The translations under genes were made by a program, and so were the position numbers. Under the pieces are notes generated by a model that was not told where the DNA came from, made no database searches, and saw only the letters and a list, made by a program, of their open reading frames with translations. This document shows positions 17,084 through 25,546 of a DNA stretch of 64,000 nt, one piece after another (within the stretch, counting starts at the first letter, position 1; the number at the start of each line of letters is the position of its first letter). The stretch comes from an uncultured Oscillospiraceae bacterium (lineage in GTDB: Bacteria > Bacillota_A > Clostridia > Oscillospirales > Acutalibacteraceae). Where the stretch lies: assembly GCA_910589395.1 (NCBI GenBank), contig CAJUTL010000008.1, positions 32,681 through 96,680 on the forward strand. The letters are read 5' to 3'.

Positions 17084-18529
17084 CTAAAACTTTTCAAGTC
17101 CCGCTTTCAGTCTGCGCAGGGCTTCTTCCTTTCCCAAAAGGGTCAGGATCTCCATGGCGCCGCCCGGCGTGACAAGGGTGCCTGCCGCCGCGATCCGCAC
17201 CGGCCACAGCAGCGTGCCGTTTTTCACTTCCAGACGCTCCGCCAGGCCGATCAGGCAGTCGTGGATCGCGGTAAGCTCCCAATTCGGAAGCTGCTCCAAC
17301 ACCTCGATGGCCTCCCGGAGCATCTGCGGGGAATTTTCCGAATCTGTTTTGCTTTTTTTATTGGTGAAGAACTCTACCGGGTATTCCGGCAGTTCCTTGA
17401 AAAAGGACAAAAGCGCAGGAATCTCCCGGAATTTTGTAATGCGGGCCTGCAAAATGGAGTGGAGAACCTCCCAGGGCTTCTCCTGCTCCCCGAACACCTC
17501 CCGGTAGTAGGGCATCGCATGAGAAAGGAATTCCTCCTCGTCCATAGCCTTTATATATTCGCCGTTGAACCAGGCAAGCTTATCATAATCAAATACCGCC
17601 GGAGATTTGCTGATTCCCTCCACAGAAAAGCTCTTTGTCAGCTCTTCCAGAGAAAAGATCTCCTGGTTATCCTTGGGGCACCACCCCAGCAGGGCAATAT
17701 AATTTGTGATCACGGCGGGAAGATAGCCCTCCTCTACCAGCCCTTCAAAACTGGTGGAGCCATGGCGCTTGGAAAGCTTCGACACACTGCCGTCCTCGTT
17801 TCTGCCCATGATCAGGGGCAGATGGATATAGGTGGGGATCTCCCAGCCGAAGGCCTCATACAGCAGATTGTATTTGGGAGTGGAGGTCAGATACTCGCTT
17901 CCCCGCACCACATGGGTGATGTGCATCAGGTGATCGTCGATCACGTTGGCGAAATTATAGGTGGGATAGCCGTCCGCCTTTAAGAGGATCTGATCCTCGA
18001 TCTCTTTGTTTTCAATGGTGATCTCCCCGAACACGGCGTCCTGAAAGGTGGTGGAGCCGGTAAGCGGCACCTTCTGGCGGATCACGTGGGGCGTGCCCGC
18101 GTCCAAAAGGCGCTGTACCTCTTCCTTCGGCAGCTCCCGGCAGTGCCTGTCATAGCCGCCGAGGCCGTTTTCATCGTGAAGAGACTCCAGCCGCTCCTTG
18201 GAGCAGAAGCAGTAGTAAGCTTTCCCCTCTTTTACCAGCTGCTCCGCGTAAGGACGGTACAACTCTTTTCGCTGGCTTTGAACATAAGGGCCGAATTCAC
18301 CGCCGATATCCGGGCCCTCATCGTGCAGAAGACCCACCTGCTTCAAAGTGTTATAGATCACGTCCTCCGCGCCTTCCACCAGGCGCTCCCGGTCCGTATC
18401 CTCGATCCGCAAAACGAATTGCCCGCCCTGAGACTTTGCCACCAGATATTCATACAAAGCCGTGCGTAAATTCCCCACATGCATAAAACCCGTGGGGCTG
18501 GGCGCAAATCTTGTCCGAACTGAAGCCAT
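17084..18529 (-). CDS. gltX: Glutamyl-tRNA synthetase
   Basis: Class I synthetase charging tRNA-Glu. The 481-residue protein shows FAPSPTGFMHVGNLRTAL (HIGH-type motif, here HVGN), a Rossmann fold, VSKLSKRHG (KMSKS-type motif) and a C-terminal helical anticodon-binding domain. Length is normal. It is the first gene of a gltX-glnS pair with a promoter in the short gap upstream. Confidence 0.95.
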   Translation of the reverse strand: MASVRTRFAPSPTGFMHVGNLRTALYEYLVAKSQGGQFVLRIEDTDRERLVEGAEDVIYNTLKQVGLLHDEGPDIGGEFGPYVQSQRKELYRPYAEQLVKEGKAYYCFCSKERLESLHDENGLGGYDRHCRELPKEEVQRLLDAGTPHVIRQKVPLTGSTTFQDAVFGEITIENKEIEDQILLKADGYPTYNFANVIDDHLMHITHVVRGSEYLTSTPKYNLLYEAFGWEIPTYIHLPLIMGRNEDGSVSKLSKRHGSTSFEGLVEEGYLPAVITNYIALLGWCPKDNQEIFSLEELTKSFSVEGISKSPAVFDYDKLAWFNGEYIKAMDEEEFLSHAMPYYREVFGEQEKPWEVLHSILQARITKFREIPALLSFFKELPEYPVEFFTNKKSKTDSENSPQMLREAIEVLEQLPNWELTAIHDCLIGLAERLEVKNGTLLWPVRIAAAGTLVTPGGAMEILTLLGKEEALRRLKAGLEKF

Positions 18530-18562
18530 AGGTTTTCCCTCTTTCGCAAAAAATCATATTCT

Positions 18563-18592
18563 ATTATATAGCAAACCTGTTTCTTTTCGCAA
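18563..18592 (-). promoter_or_regulatory. Probable gltX promoter
   Basis: Minus strand TTGCGA (18587-18592) and TATAAT (18563-18568) with an 18-bp spacer, about 35 bp upstream of the gltX start. No T-box leader is present. Confidence 0.5.
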
Positions 18593-18685
18593 TAGAAATC
18601 TGCATTTTCTCCGCTTCGTTCGGCAAATTTGTGTTTTTTCCCTGCCAAAGACTTAGAAAAACGTGGTAAAATAGGCTTGTAATTC

Positions 18686-19417
18686 TCAAGAGATCCCCTG
18701 CTGTTTCAAATATTCCACATACTCCTCCAGACAGAGATCCAAGCGCGTCATTTCCCGAGCGTGCTTCTTTCCCACGTACCGATAATGCCAGCTTTCCCGG
18801 TCGATACCGGTGATTTCCGTCTTACTTTTTTGATACCGCTGCACAAAGCCGTATTCCACAGCGTGAACGGAAAGCCACCGGTAGGCCTTGCTCTCTTCAA
18901 AATTGTCGCTTACATCATTTAGATCAACGGCCAGGCCGGTGTGGTGCTCGCTGTAGCCGGGATGGGCCACGGTACGCAATGCGTCCTTTTCCGCCTCCTC
19001 CCGATTTAAACCGCTCTTCAAATTTTCACGGATCGCCCGCTCCAAAACGATCTCCTGCTGCCCCACACTGCGGTAGCCCGACACCACCCAAAACCACACA
19101 TCGTCTTCGGCAGCTGCCTGAAACATTTCGGAAAGCGCCTGGTAGGCCCGCAGGTCCACCTGCTCATCATCGATCATTTTGGGGGTGACGGTCCAGTCCT
19201 CCGGCAGCGGGATCTGATCGTTTACCAGCACAAGCAGCGGGTCGGACAGCTGCGTGTATTCCTCCGGCTCTTGCTGAACGCCCGCCGCCGTCTGCGCGGC
19301 TTCCCGGGTATCGAGAACTCCCAGATAATTGATAAAAAGGCTGAGAAAAACCGAAAAAAGAATCACCGCGCCGGAAGCGAATTCTATTTTAGGAGCCCTT
19401 TGACCTGTTCTTTTCAT
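18686..19417 (-). CDS. VanY-family D-alanyl-D-alanine carboxypeptidase
   Basis: Zinc peptidase of family M15B that trims the terminal D-Ala from peptidoglycan stems, anchored outside the membrane. The 243-residue protein begins with a basic stretch and one membrane segment (about 12-33). The catalytic domain has HPGYSEHHTGLAVDLND (His and Asp zinc ligands) and SWHYRYVG (third ligand). The ATG at 19415-19417 follows GGGGGAGAAGGAA and gives a plausible membrane anchor. No other vancomycin-resistance gene is nearby, so this is likely a housekeeping enzyme. Confidence 0.88.
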   Translation of the reverse strand: MKRTGQRAPKIEFASGAVILFSVFLSLFINYLGVLDTREAAQTAAGVQQEPEEYTQLSDPLLVLVNDQIPLPEDWTVTPKMIDDEQVDLRAYQALSEMFQAAAEDDVWFWVVSGYRSVGQQEIVLERAIRENLKSGLNREEAEKDALRTVAHPGYSEHHTGLAVDLNDVSDNFEESKAYRWLSVHAVEYGFVQRYQKSKTEITGIDRESWHYRYVGKKHAREMTRLDLCLEEYVEYLKQQGIS

Positions 19418-19492
19418 TTCCTTCTCCCCCTTTTTCTTCTCTCTGCCTATTCTAACCAAACTCCGCATATTCATCATAAACGAAAGCTTTCA

Positions 19493-19664
19493 GGCAACAC
19501 CGCACAAAGACCGGCCAGAGGCCTTTGTACACAATTTGCTTGCATATTTTCGTCATAATGCACATATTTCGCTTGCCAATCGCAAGATTGCCTGCACTCA
19601 ATCTGTGCACTCTGACGAAAAATCTGACTGTGAAACTTGCGCACAATCTTTGTGCGGTGTCGCC
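19493..19664. repeat. MITE-like palindromic repeat, copy B
   Basis: A 172-bp element that is the inverted counterpart of 3945-4142. It has ends GGCAACACCGCACAAAG and CTTTGTGCGGTGTCGCC and is flanked by TCA on both sides (19490-19492, 19665-19667). It shares the internal stretches CAAATTGTGTACAAAGGCC and GCACAGATTGAGTGCA (in opposite orientation) with copy A. It sits between divergent genes and is non-coding. Confidence 0.7.
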
Positions 19665-19713
19665 TCAAGTTTTTATCAAGCCATTCTCAGCGGCACAAAG
19701 GAGGAACTTACCC

Positions 19714-20361
19714 ATGAAAAAAATTTTTGTCTGTGGAAACCGGGAAACCTATCGAAATTATGCGGAAACCTTACAATTCTGTGGAGCCATGGGAATCTTT
19801 TCGGAAAACACCCAATATGCCGGAGATTGCGACGCGCTTTTACTTCCGGGAGGAGCGGACATTGACCCCGCCCTTTACGGCGCTGAAAATCTGGGAAGCA
19901 GGGGAATCGACAGGGAAAGGGATCTGAAGGAGCTGCGGCTGGTAAAGGATTTTTGCAAAACGGAGCGCCCGATCCTGGGGATCTGCAAGGGGCTGCAAAT
20001 TCTCAATGTAGCCTTCGGCGGCAGCCTCATTCAAGAGCTCCCCACAGCCAGCGCTCACAGGTGGGAGGAGGCCACAGGAGACAAGGTGCACTCCGTAACA
20101 GCCTCCCCAAATGGATTTCTTTTCCCCCTGTACGGGGAATGCTTTTCGGTGAACAGCGCGCACCACCAGGCCGCAGACCGGCCTGCTTCCGGGTTTTCCA
20201 TTGCCGCTCGGGCCGCGGACGGCGTGATAGAAGCCCTGGAATACCCTGCCAAAAAGATTTACGCCGTACAGTGGCACCCAGAGCGAATGGCTTTTCGGAA
20301 GGCAAGAAAGGACACGGCAGACGGGCGCCGCCTGTTCGATTTTTTCCTTTCTCTATGCTGA
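19714..20361 (+). CDS. Peptidase C26 / gamma-glutamyl-gamma-aminobutyrate hydrolase family protein
   Basis: Class I glutamine amidotransferase-like hydrolase of 215 residues, probably cleaving gamma-glutamyl bonds (PuuD type). LLLPGGADIDPALYG is the family opening motif, LGICKG holds the nucleophile Cys, and AVQWHPE the catalytic His/Glu. AAAGGAGG precedes the ATG at 19714, which lies 49 bp after repeat copy B. No polyamine or GABA genes are nearby, so the substrate is open. Confidence 0.85.
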   Translation: MKKIFVCGNRETYRNYAETLQFCGAMGIFSENTQYAGDCDALLLPGGADIDPALYGAENLGSRGIDRERDLKELRLVKDFCKTERPILGICKGLQILNVAFGGSLIQELPTASAHRWEEATGDKVHSVTASPNGFLFPLYGECFSVNSAHHQAADRPASGFSIAARAADGVIEALEYPAKKIYAVQWHPERMAFRKARKDTADGRRLFDFFLSLC

Positions 20362-20423
20362 AATACCGTTTTCCTGTGGACCGGACCGCAAAAAAGAATT
20401 GCCTGTTCCGGCAAAATTCTCCC

Positions 20424-20452
20424 TTGACAACAAGTGGGGCTGATGGTATAAT
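20424..20452 (+). promoter_or_regulatory. Consensus promoter of tRNA-Leu
   Basis: TTGACA (20424-20429) and TATAAT (20447-20452) with a 17-bp spacer: both hexamers are perfect. The tRNA begins 17 bp after the -10 box. Confidence 0.9.
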
Positions 20453-20468
20453 TTTCAGCGTTGGTTAT

Positions 20469-20552
20469 GCGCGAGTGCTGGAACTGGCAGACAGGCACGT
20501 TTGAGGTGCGTGTGTCTACGACGTACGGGTTCAAGTCCCGTCTCGCGCACCA
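20469..20552 (+). tRNA. tRNA-Leu (anticodon GAG)
   Basis: An 84-base class II tRNA with the CCA end encoded. Acceptor arms are GCGCGAG and CTCGCGC. The anticodon stem CACGT/GCGTG closes loop TTGAGGT, giving anticodon GAG for CUC and CUU. The T arm is ACGGG-TTCAAGT-CCCGT, and a long variable arm follows the anticodon stem, as expected for leucine. Confidence 0.93.
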
Positions 20553-20598
20553 AAAGCCGGAGGCTTTTCCCAATAGGGGAAAAGCCCCCGGCTTTTTT
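20553..20598 (+). terminator. Terminator of the tRNA-Leu gene
   Basis: A long stem (AAGCCGGAGGCTTTTCCC pairing with GGGGAAAAGCC and CCGGCTT) followed by TTTTTT immediately after the tRNA 3' end, just upstream of the exonuclease gene. Confidence 0.85.
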
Positions 20599-20630
20599 GT
20601 AAAAATATTTCAAAAATCGGTGGTGCTTTT

Positions 20631-21473
20631 ATGGACAAGCTTTTACTGGTGGACGGCAGCAATCTGCTGTTTCAAATGTTTTTCGGTATGCCCGCGCGGA
20701 TCGTAGGCAAAAACAGCAAGCCGATCCAGGGTGTGCTTGGCTTTGTGGGGGCGCTACTGAAAATTATTAAAATGACAGAGCCGACCCACATCGCCGTGCT
20801 GCTTGACGGAGAGCATGAAAACGGCCGCTCTCTGCTCGATCCCGCATACAAGTCAAACAGAGCCGATTACGGTGAACTGCCGGAGGAGGAGAACCCCTTT
20901 TCCCAGCTGCCTGCCGTTTATGCCGCTCTGGATTATCTCGGGATCAAATGCTCGGAAGCCGATTCCTGCGAAGCGGACGACGTGATCGCCGGATACGCGC
21001 TTACCTGCGGAAAATATTGTGAGGTCGTAATTTCCTCTTTTGACAGCGATTTCTTTCAGCTGATCTCCCCCAGGGTATCGGTGCTTCGCTACCGGGGAAA
21101 AGACACCGTGCTCTGCACGCCGAAATGGTTTGAGGAAAAGTTCGGGATCACGCCCGCGCAGTATGCGGATTTCAAAGCGCTTACCGGGGACAGTGCCGAC
21201 GCCATTAAGGGCGCGGAACAGGTGGGCCCAAAGACAGCCGCCGCTCTGCTTCGGGAATTTGGAACCCTTCAAGACCTTCTGCAAAACGCGGAAGCTGTGA
21301 AAAAGCCTTCTGTAAGGGAATCGATCCGCAAAAACGCTGACAGGCTGAGGATCAATTACAGGCTTATCAAGCTTACCAACGCCGCTCCCCTGCCCTTTTC
21401 TTTGGACGAGCTCGCGTATCGCCCTTCCGAAATCACCACCACTGAGGTACTGCGGGGGATCGGGCTGAAGTAA
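20631..21473 (+). CDS. 5'-3' exonuclease (DNA polymerase I N-terminal type)
   Basis: A 280-residue stand-alone flap/5' exonuclease related to the N-terminal domain of Pol I. LLLVDGSNLLFQMF carries the first metal-binding Asp, EADDVIAGYA and SFDSDFFQL carry the central acidic cluster, and LTGDSADAIKGAEQVGPKTAAALL is the helix-hairpin-helix DNA contact with its metal ligands. It probably processes RNA primers and flaps. It begins shortly after the tRNA terminator, so its own promoter must overlap that region. Confidence 0.88.
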   Translation: MDKLLLVDGSNLLFQMFFGMPARIVGKNSKPIQGVLGFVGALLKIIKMTEPTHIAVLLDGEHENGRSLLDPAYKSNRADYGELPEEENPFSQLPAVYAALDYLGIKCSEADSCEADDVIAGYALTCGKYCEVVISSFDSDFFQLISPRVSVLRYRGKDTVLCTPKWFEEKFGITPAQYADFKALTGDSADAIKGAEQVGPKTAAALLREFGTLQDLLQNAEAVKKPSVRESIRKNADRLRINYRLIKLTNAAPLPFSLDELAYRPSEITTTEVLRGIGLK

Positions 21474-21493
21474 AAGCTTCTTTCAAACCCCTT

Positions 21494-22120
21494 TCAGGCC
21501 TTGGGAGCAATGGTAAACCGCCAGGGAAAATCCACCGCTTCCTCCGCGTAATCGATTCCGATCCGTTTGCTGACTTGTATCTCAAGCTTCTGCTTATCTG
21601 CGGAACAATCAGGAAGCCCCGCTTCCGAAAGCCTGCCGCATACCTCAAGCTCCGGAGAACCGAAAGGCAGGGCGTTTAGGCTTCTGTCGATTTTCAGCCC
21701 GGCGCAGAGCTTTCCGGGGCCGTTTAAGAAGTTTTTCCGCTGATAGGCCGTAAGCTCCTCCGCATCGCGGCCAAAGCGATTTTTGGCGATCTCGTTCAGG
21801 CCGTACCTTGGCTCCACGGCCCGGATCAGTACCGCTGCGGGTTCCCCTTCCGGCTCCGTGACAAGGTTCAGGCAGCAATGCATGCCGTAGATCAAATAGA
21901 CATATACGGTTCCCGGCGGGGCAAAGAGTACCTTTGTTCGCTCCGTTTTGCGGTACTGGTAAGCGTGGCAGGCCTTATCCATTCGCCCGATATAAGCTTC
22001 CGTTTCCGTGATCCGGGCCGCTAAAACCACTTCGCCGTACCGCCGGACCAAATACTTTCCAAGCAGCGATCTGGCAACCTTCACCGTATCGCCGGCAAAA
22101 AATTCCTGGGTAAGAGCCAT
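21494..22120 (-). CDS. DNA-3-methyladenine glycosylase (AAG/Mpg family)
   Basis: Base-excision repair glycosylase that removes alkylated purines. The 208-residue protein has LARSLLGKYLVRR-like opening strands, ITETEAYIGRMDKACHAY (catalytic Glu), FAPPGTVYVYLIYGMHCCLNLVT, and FLNGPGKLCAGLKID near the C-terminus. Length is normal. Divergent from pepF, with separate promoters in the 158-bp gap. Confidence 0.92.
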   Translation of the reverse strand: MALTQEFFAGDTVKVARSLLGKYLVRRYGEVVLAARITETEAYIGRMDKACHAYQYRKTERTKVLFAPPGTVYVYLIYGMHCCLNLVTEPEGEPAAVLIRAVEPRYGLNEIAKNRFGRDAEELTAYQRKNFLNGPGKLCAGLKIDRSLNALPFGSPELEVCGRLSEAGLPDCSADKQKLEIQVSKRIGIDYAEEAVDFPWRFTIAPKA

Positions 22121-22149
22121 AGTTACGTTCCCTCCCTCTTCTTCTTTTT

Positions 22150-22224
22150 ATTATAACTTTTTTTACCCCTCTTGTCATTTCCTTTTCCCGGCAAATTGAC
22201 AGGCGATGCGCGGAATGGTAAGAT
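22150..22224. promoter_or_regulatory. Divergent promoters for mpg and pepF
   Basis: Minus strand for the glycosylase: ATGACA (22173-22178), 17 bp, TATAAT (22150-22155). Plus strand for pepF: TTGACA (22196-22201), 17 bp, TAAGAT (22219-22224). Confidence 0.65.
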
Positions 22225-22278
22225 ACCTATAGCGAAAGCTTTATATGACCTTTTACTTTTTGAGAGGAGCTGCGATGT

Positions 22279-24078
22279 ATGGAACTGCAAAAAAGAAAAG
22301 ATATTCCGGCAGAGCTTACCTGGGATCTTTCCGCTATTTATGAAACCGAGGAAGCCTGGGCTGCTGATGTGGAAAAGATGGAAGCCCTTACCGCAAAATT
22401 GGAACGGGACTATCGGGGAAAGCTAAACACGCCGGAAGCTATCAACGCCTGTTTGGATATCCTTCGGGAGCTGTATGAGATTTTGATTCCAGCCAGCACT
22501 TACCGGGACCTGGCGGCCTCGGTGGATTACAGTGACGCCGCGCTTCAGGAGCAAAATGAAAAAATGTCTCAACTGGTTTCCCAAACGCTCAGCCGCCTGA
22601 GCTTTATCAACAGCGAGATCATCGAACAGGACGAAGAGGTTTTGCGGGAAGCCATTGCCTCCGGCGGCGGAAACAGCGGCTATCTCAGCGACCTGCTCCG
22701 GCAAAAGCCTCACCAGCTTCAGCCGGAAACAGAGCGGGTGCTCACTGCCCTTTCCCCCTCCTTCAACACGCCCTATCAGGTGTACAACATGGCGAAGCTG
22801 GCGGATATGCGCTTCCCCACTTTTTCCGCCGGAGGCCAGGAATTTCCCTTGGGCTATTCCCTTTATGAGGACGATTATGAGTACGACCCCCGCACCGAGG
22901 TGCGCCGGAACGCTTTTACCGCTTTTTACGGCAAGCTGCGGGAATACGAAAACGTCACCGCGGCGGCTTACCAGAGCCAGGTACAGACAGAAAAGACTAT
23001 GGCCACTCTGCGCGGCTTTTCCTCTGTTTATGACAGCTTGCTGTTCGACCAAAAGGTCTCAAGGGAACTGTATGACCGACAGATCGATCTCATTATGGAA
23101 AAGCTGGCCCCGCACATGCGGAAATACGCCAAGCTGCTTCAAAAGATCCACGGCCTCGATTCCATGACTTACGCCGACCTGAAGCTGGCGGTGGACCCGG
23201 AATACGACCCGAAGGTGACCATCGAGGAATCCAGGGAATACATCGAGAAGGGCCTTTCCATCATGGGCGAAGAATATCAGGAAATGATCCGCACCGCCTA
23301 TCGGGAACGGTGGGTGGATTTTGCCCAAAACCAGGGAAAATCCACCGGAGGCTTCTGTGCCAGCCCCTATGGCAGCCATTCCTTTATCCTTCTGACCTGG
23401 CATGACAGAATGTCCGATGTGTTTACCCTGGCCCATGAGCTGGGGCATGCCGGGCATTTTAAGAGCTGCAACGCCGCACAGTCTGTATTTGACACGGAGG
23501 TATCCACCTATTTTGTGGAGGCGCCCTCCACCATGAACGAACTGCTGATGGCTCATTACATGCTGAAAACCAACCCTGATAAGCGCTTCCGCCGGTGGGT
23601 ATTGAGCTGTATGATCGGCAACACCTACTACCACAATTTCGTCACCCATCTGCTGGAGGCCGCTTATCAGCGGGAGGTCTACCGTATCATCGACAACGGC
23701 GGCAGCGTACAGGCGGAAACCCTGAACCGTATCATGCGGGAAACCCTTACGAAATTCTGGGGGGACGCGGTGGAGCTGCCCGAGGGCGCAGAGCTCACCT
23801 GGATGCGCCAGCCCCATTACTACATGGGCCTGTACTCCTATACCTACAGCGCTGGGCTGACCGCTGCCACCCAGGCGTGCAAGCGGATCGAAGCCGAAGG
23901 CCAGCCCGCGGTAGAGGACTGGAAAAGGGTCCTTGCCGCCGGAAGCACCAAAACCCCGCTGGAGCTTGCCAAAATGGCAGGCGTGGATATTTCCACAGAC
24001 GCACCCCTGCTGGACACTATTGAAACCATCGGCGGCATAATCGAAGAGATCTGCCAGCTGACGGAGGAGCTGGGTTAA
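22279..24078 (+). CDS. pepF: Oligoendopeptidase F
   Basis: Cytoplasmic zinc metallopeptidase of family M3 that degrades oligopeptides. The 599-residue protein has the zinc site LAHELGHAGHF (HEXXH) with the downstream Glu in FVEAPSTMNE, and an N-terminal helical region. Length is standard for PepF (about 600). GAGAGGAG precedes the ATG. It is monocistronic, with its own promoter and a strong terminator 27 bp after the stop codon. Confidence 0.94.
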   Translation: MELQKRKDIPAELTWDLSAIYETEEAWAADVEKMEALTAKLERDYRGKLNTPEAINACLDILRELYEILIPASTYRDLAASVDYSDAALQEQNEKMSQLVSQTLSRLSFINSEIIEQDEEVLREAIASGGGNSGYLSDLLRQKPHQLQPETERVLTALSPSFNTPYQVYNMAKLADMRFPTFSAGGQEFPLGYSLYEDDYEYDPRTEVRRNAFTAFYGKLREYENVTAAAYQSQVQTEKTMATLRGFSSVYDSLLFDQKVSRELYDRQIDLIMEKLAPHMRKYAKLLQKIHGLDSMTYADLKLAVDPEYDPKVTIEESREYIEKGLSIMGEEYQEMIRTAYRERWVDFAQNQGKSTGGFCASPYGSHSFILLTWHDRMSDVFTLAHELGHAGHFKSCNAAQSVFDTEVSTYFVEAPSTMNELLMAHYMLKTNPDKRFRRWVLSCMIGNTYYHNFVTHLLEAAYQREVYRIIDNGGSVQAETLNRIMRETLTKFWGDAVELPEGAELTWMRQPHYYMGLYSYTYSAGLTAATQACKRIEAEGQPAVEDWKRVLAAGSTKTPLELAKMAGVDISTDAPLLDTIETIGGIIEEICQLTEELG

Positions 24079-24105
24079 CTGACTCTTTTTTCCGTGTAAA
24101 AAATG

Positions 24106-24155
24106 AAGCAGCTGCTGCAAAATTTAACGTTTTGCAGCAGCTGCTTTGCTTTTTT
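24106..24155 (+). terminator. pepF terminator
   Basis: Perfect 17-bp arms (AAGCAGCTGCTGCAAAA and its complement) with a 7-base loop, followed by TGCTTTTTT. Confidence 0.85.
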
Positions 24156-24231
24156 GATGCTGGACGGTGGATACAATGAGCAATTAGGAATGAGAAATGA
24201 GCAATTATAAGGGCAAGGGCAAAATAGTAAA

Positions 24232-24340
24232 TTATAGGGAGTCTCTAAAAACTCAGGAAAATGCACTTGTAAAGTCTGAAAAGGCCGATTTTTCTAAATC
24301 GTTTCATCGGAACAATGAGTTTTTAGAGGTTACCTATAGT
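24232..24340. repeat. Palindromic repeat with CTCTAAAAACTCA ends
   Basis: Arms CTCTAAAAACTCA (24243-24255) and TGAGTTTTTAGAG (24316-24328) are perfect, and the pairing extends outward with mismatches to about 24232 and 24340. It is non-coding and sits in a 474-bp gap between pepF and the SleB-type gene, next to another palindromic element. Confidence 0.55.
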
Positions 24341-24359
24341 TTGCACACAGTTCCCCACT

Positions 24360-24492
24360 GTCATTCTGAGGAACGAAGTGACGAAGAATCTCGCCCTTTA
24401 TTTCCCCGCAAAAGGGCAAAGGACGAGATTCTTCGCTTCGCTCAGAATGACAGGCGGAAGGTGAACGGGTAACCGCTAAATTCCAATTTATT
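24360..24492. repeat. GTCATTCTGAG-type palindromic repeat with CCGCTAAATTCC tail
   Basis: GTCATTCTGAGGAACGAAG with AAGAATCTCG at the left pairs with CGAGATTCTTCGCTTCGCTC and AGAATGAC at the right (24360-24451). This palindrome type is, from memory, widespread in gut Clostridia genomes. It is followed by GGTAACCGCTAAATTCC (24469-24486), a tail shared with elements at 37.5, 58.4 and 61.9 kb. A degenerate relative lies at 37440-37545. Confidence 0.65.
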
Positions 24493-24552
24493 GAACTCCG
24501 TTCATGTCCTTAAATGCTCATTGCTAATTGCACACTGCACTCCTTACTTCTG

Positions 24553-25242
24553 CTACATATAGCAGAAGTACACCGTAGTACCCAAAACGGAATCGTGGTA
24601 GCTTTGGTAAACACCGCTTCCGGTGATGATGGAATTTTGGCCCACCACATTGGCCGGGCAGATGCTGCCGTGCTCCAGCAGATATTTGGCATTTGCTATC
24701 GTTCTGGAGTCCGGCTTTTTATTGATGGAACCGTCCCAGGTGGGCGAATACTGACCAGGCTGATAGATGACCTCCCGAATGGTGTTGGGATAATAGGAGC
24801 TTGCCACCCGGTTTAATACCACGCTGCCCACCATGCGCTGTACCCAATCGGGGATCCAGGTACAGCCCACCTCGGCATAGATCACCCGGGAAAGCAGATC
24901 CAGATCCTCCTGGGTATATTTCGGCCTGGCGTCAGCCGCCATGGCCTCCTTGATCTGCGCCGCCGTGGTGTAGCTGCTGAAATAAGATGTCTTTTTCTGA
25001 GAAAGCTTCAAAGAATCGATCTTCAGATTTCGCTGCTTCTCATAGATTGCGCCCACCTGCAGTGCATAAGCGCTGCCATCGTTCAACGCCCGCTGCATTG
25101 CCTGCATATAATCCGTATCCGGATCATACCCGGTCACGCTGATATAATCGCTGAGCCCGGCGGCGGAGGCGGGGATCCCTCCTACCAGAAAAACGGTCAT
25201 TACAAGAGCCGCTGTCAGAAACAGTGATAAAATTCGTTTCAT
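24553..25242 (-). CDS. SleB-type cell wall hydrolase
   Basis: A 229-residue exported hydrolase with a signal peptide (KRILSLFLTAALVMTVFLVG, cleavage near ASAAG) and a C-terminal Hydrolase_2 domain. LLSRVIYAEVGCTWIPDWVQ carries the catalytic Glu, followed by GSVVLNRV and YQSYHDS. The family includes the spore cortex-lytic lytic transglycosylase SleB. Unlike classic SleB, it lacks a peptidoglycan-binding domain; the region between signal and catalytic domain is unassigned. The ATG at 25240-25242 is chosen because it starts the signal peptide and follows GGAG. Confidence 0.82.
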   Translation of the reverse strand: MKRILSLFLTAALVMTVFLVGGIPASAAGLSDYISVTGYDPDTDYMQAMQRALNDGSAYALQVGAIYEKQRNLKIDSLKLSQKKTSYFSSYTTAAQIKEAMAADARPKYTQEDLDLLSRVIYAEVGCTWIPDWVQRMVGSVVLNRVASSYYPNTIREVIYQPGQYSPTWDGSINKKPDSRTIANAKYLLEHGSICPANVVGQNSIITGSGVYQSYHDSVLGTTVYFCYM

Positions 25243-25481
25243 TGCGTTTTTTCTCCTTTCCAAAGAAGCTTGGTTTTGAATCAATGTCGTGCAATTCACG
25301 GCAAAACTCCATAGCGCTGATTTTACTTTGCGCTGAAAAACGGGAAAATATACCAGCACAGCTTCTTTTTGGTAAAAATTCATTTTCCTTATGCTTCTTT
25401 TTGTTCTGACCGCCCTCTATTTTATGTCACCCTGGTTTTGAATTTTGTCAAAGCCAGCCTTAATTTTCAGAGAAAAAATCG

Positions 25482-25528
25482 CAAAAAAAGAGAACACCCT
25501 GTCTCTCAAAAAGAGAAACAGAGTGTTC
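25482..25528 (-). terminator. Terminator of the GH3 gene
   Basis: Inverted repeat GAACACCCTGTCTCTC/GAGAAACAGAGTGTTC with an AAAAA loop. On the minus strand it is followed by TCTTTTTTT, 18 bp past the stop codon. Confidence 0.8.
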
Positions 25529-25546
25529 TTTGAGAAAAAAGAGGAT

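Noticed and set aside
18530..18685. T-box leader before gltX
   Set aside because: No GGGTGGNACCGCG-type antiterminator sequence is present, and the gap is too short.
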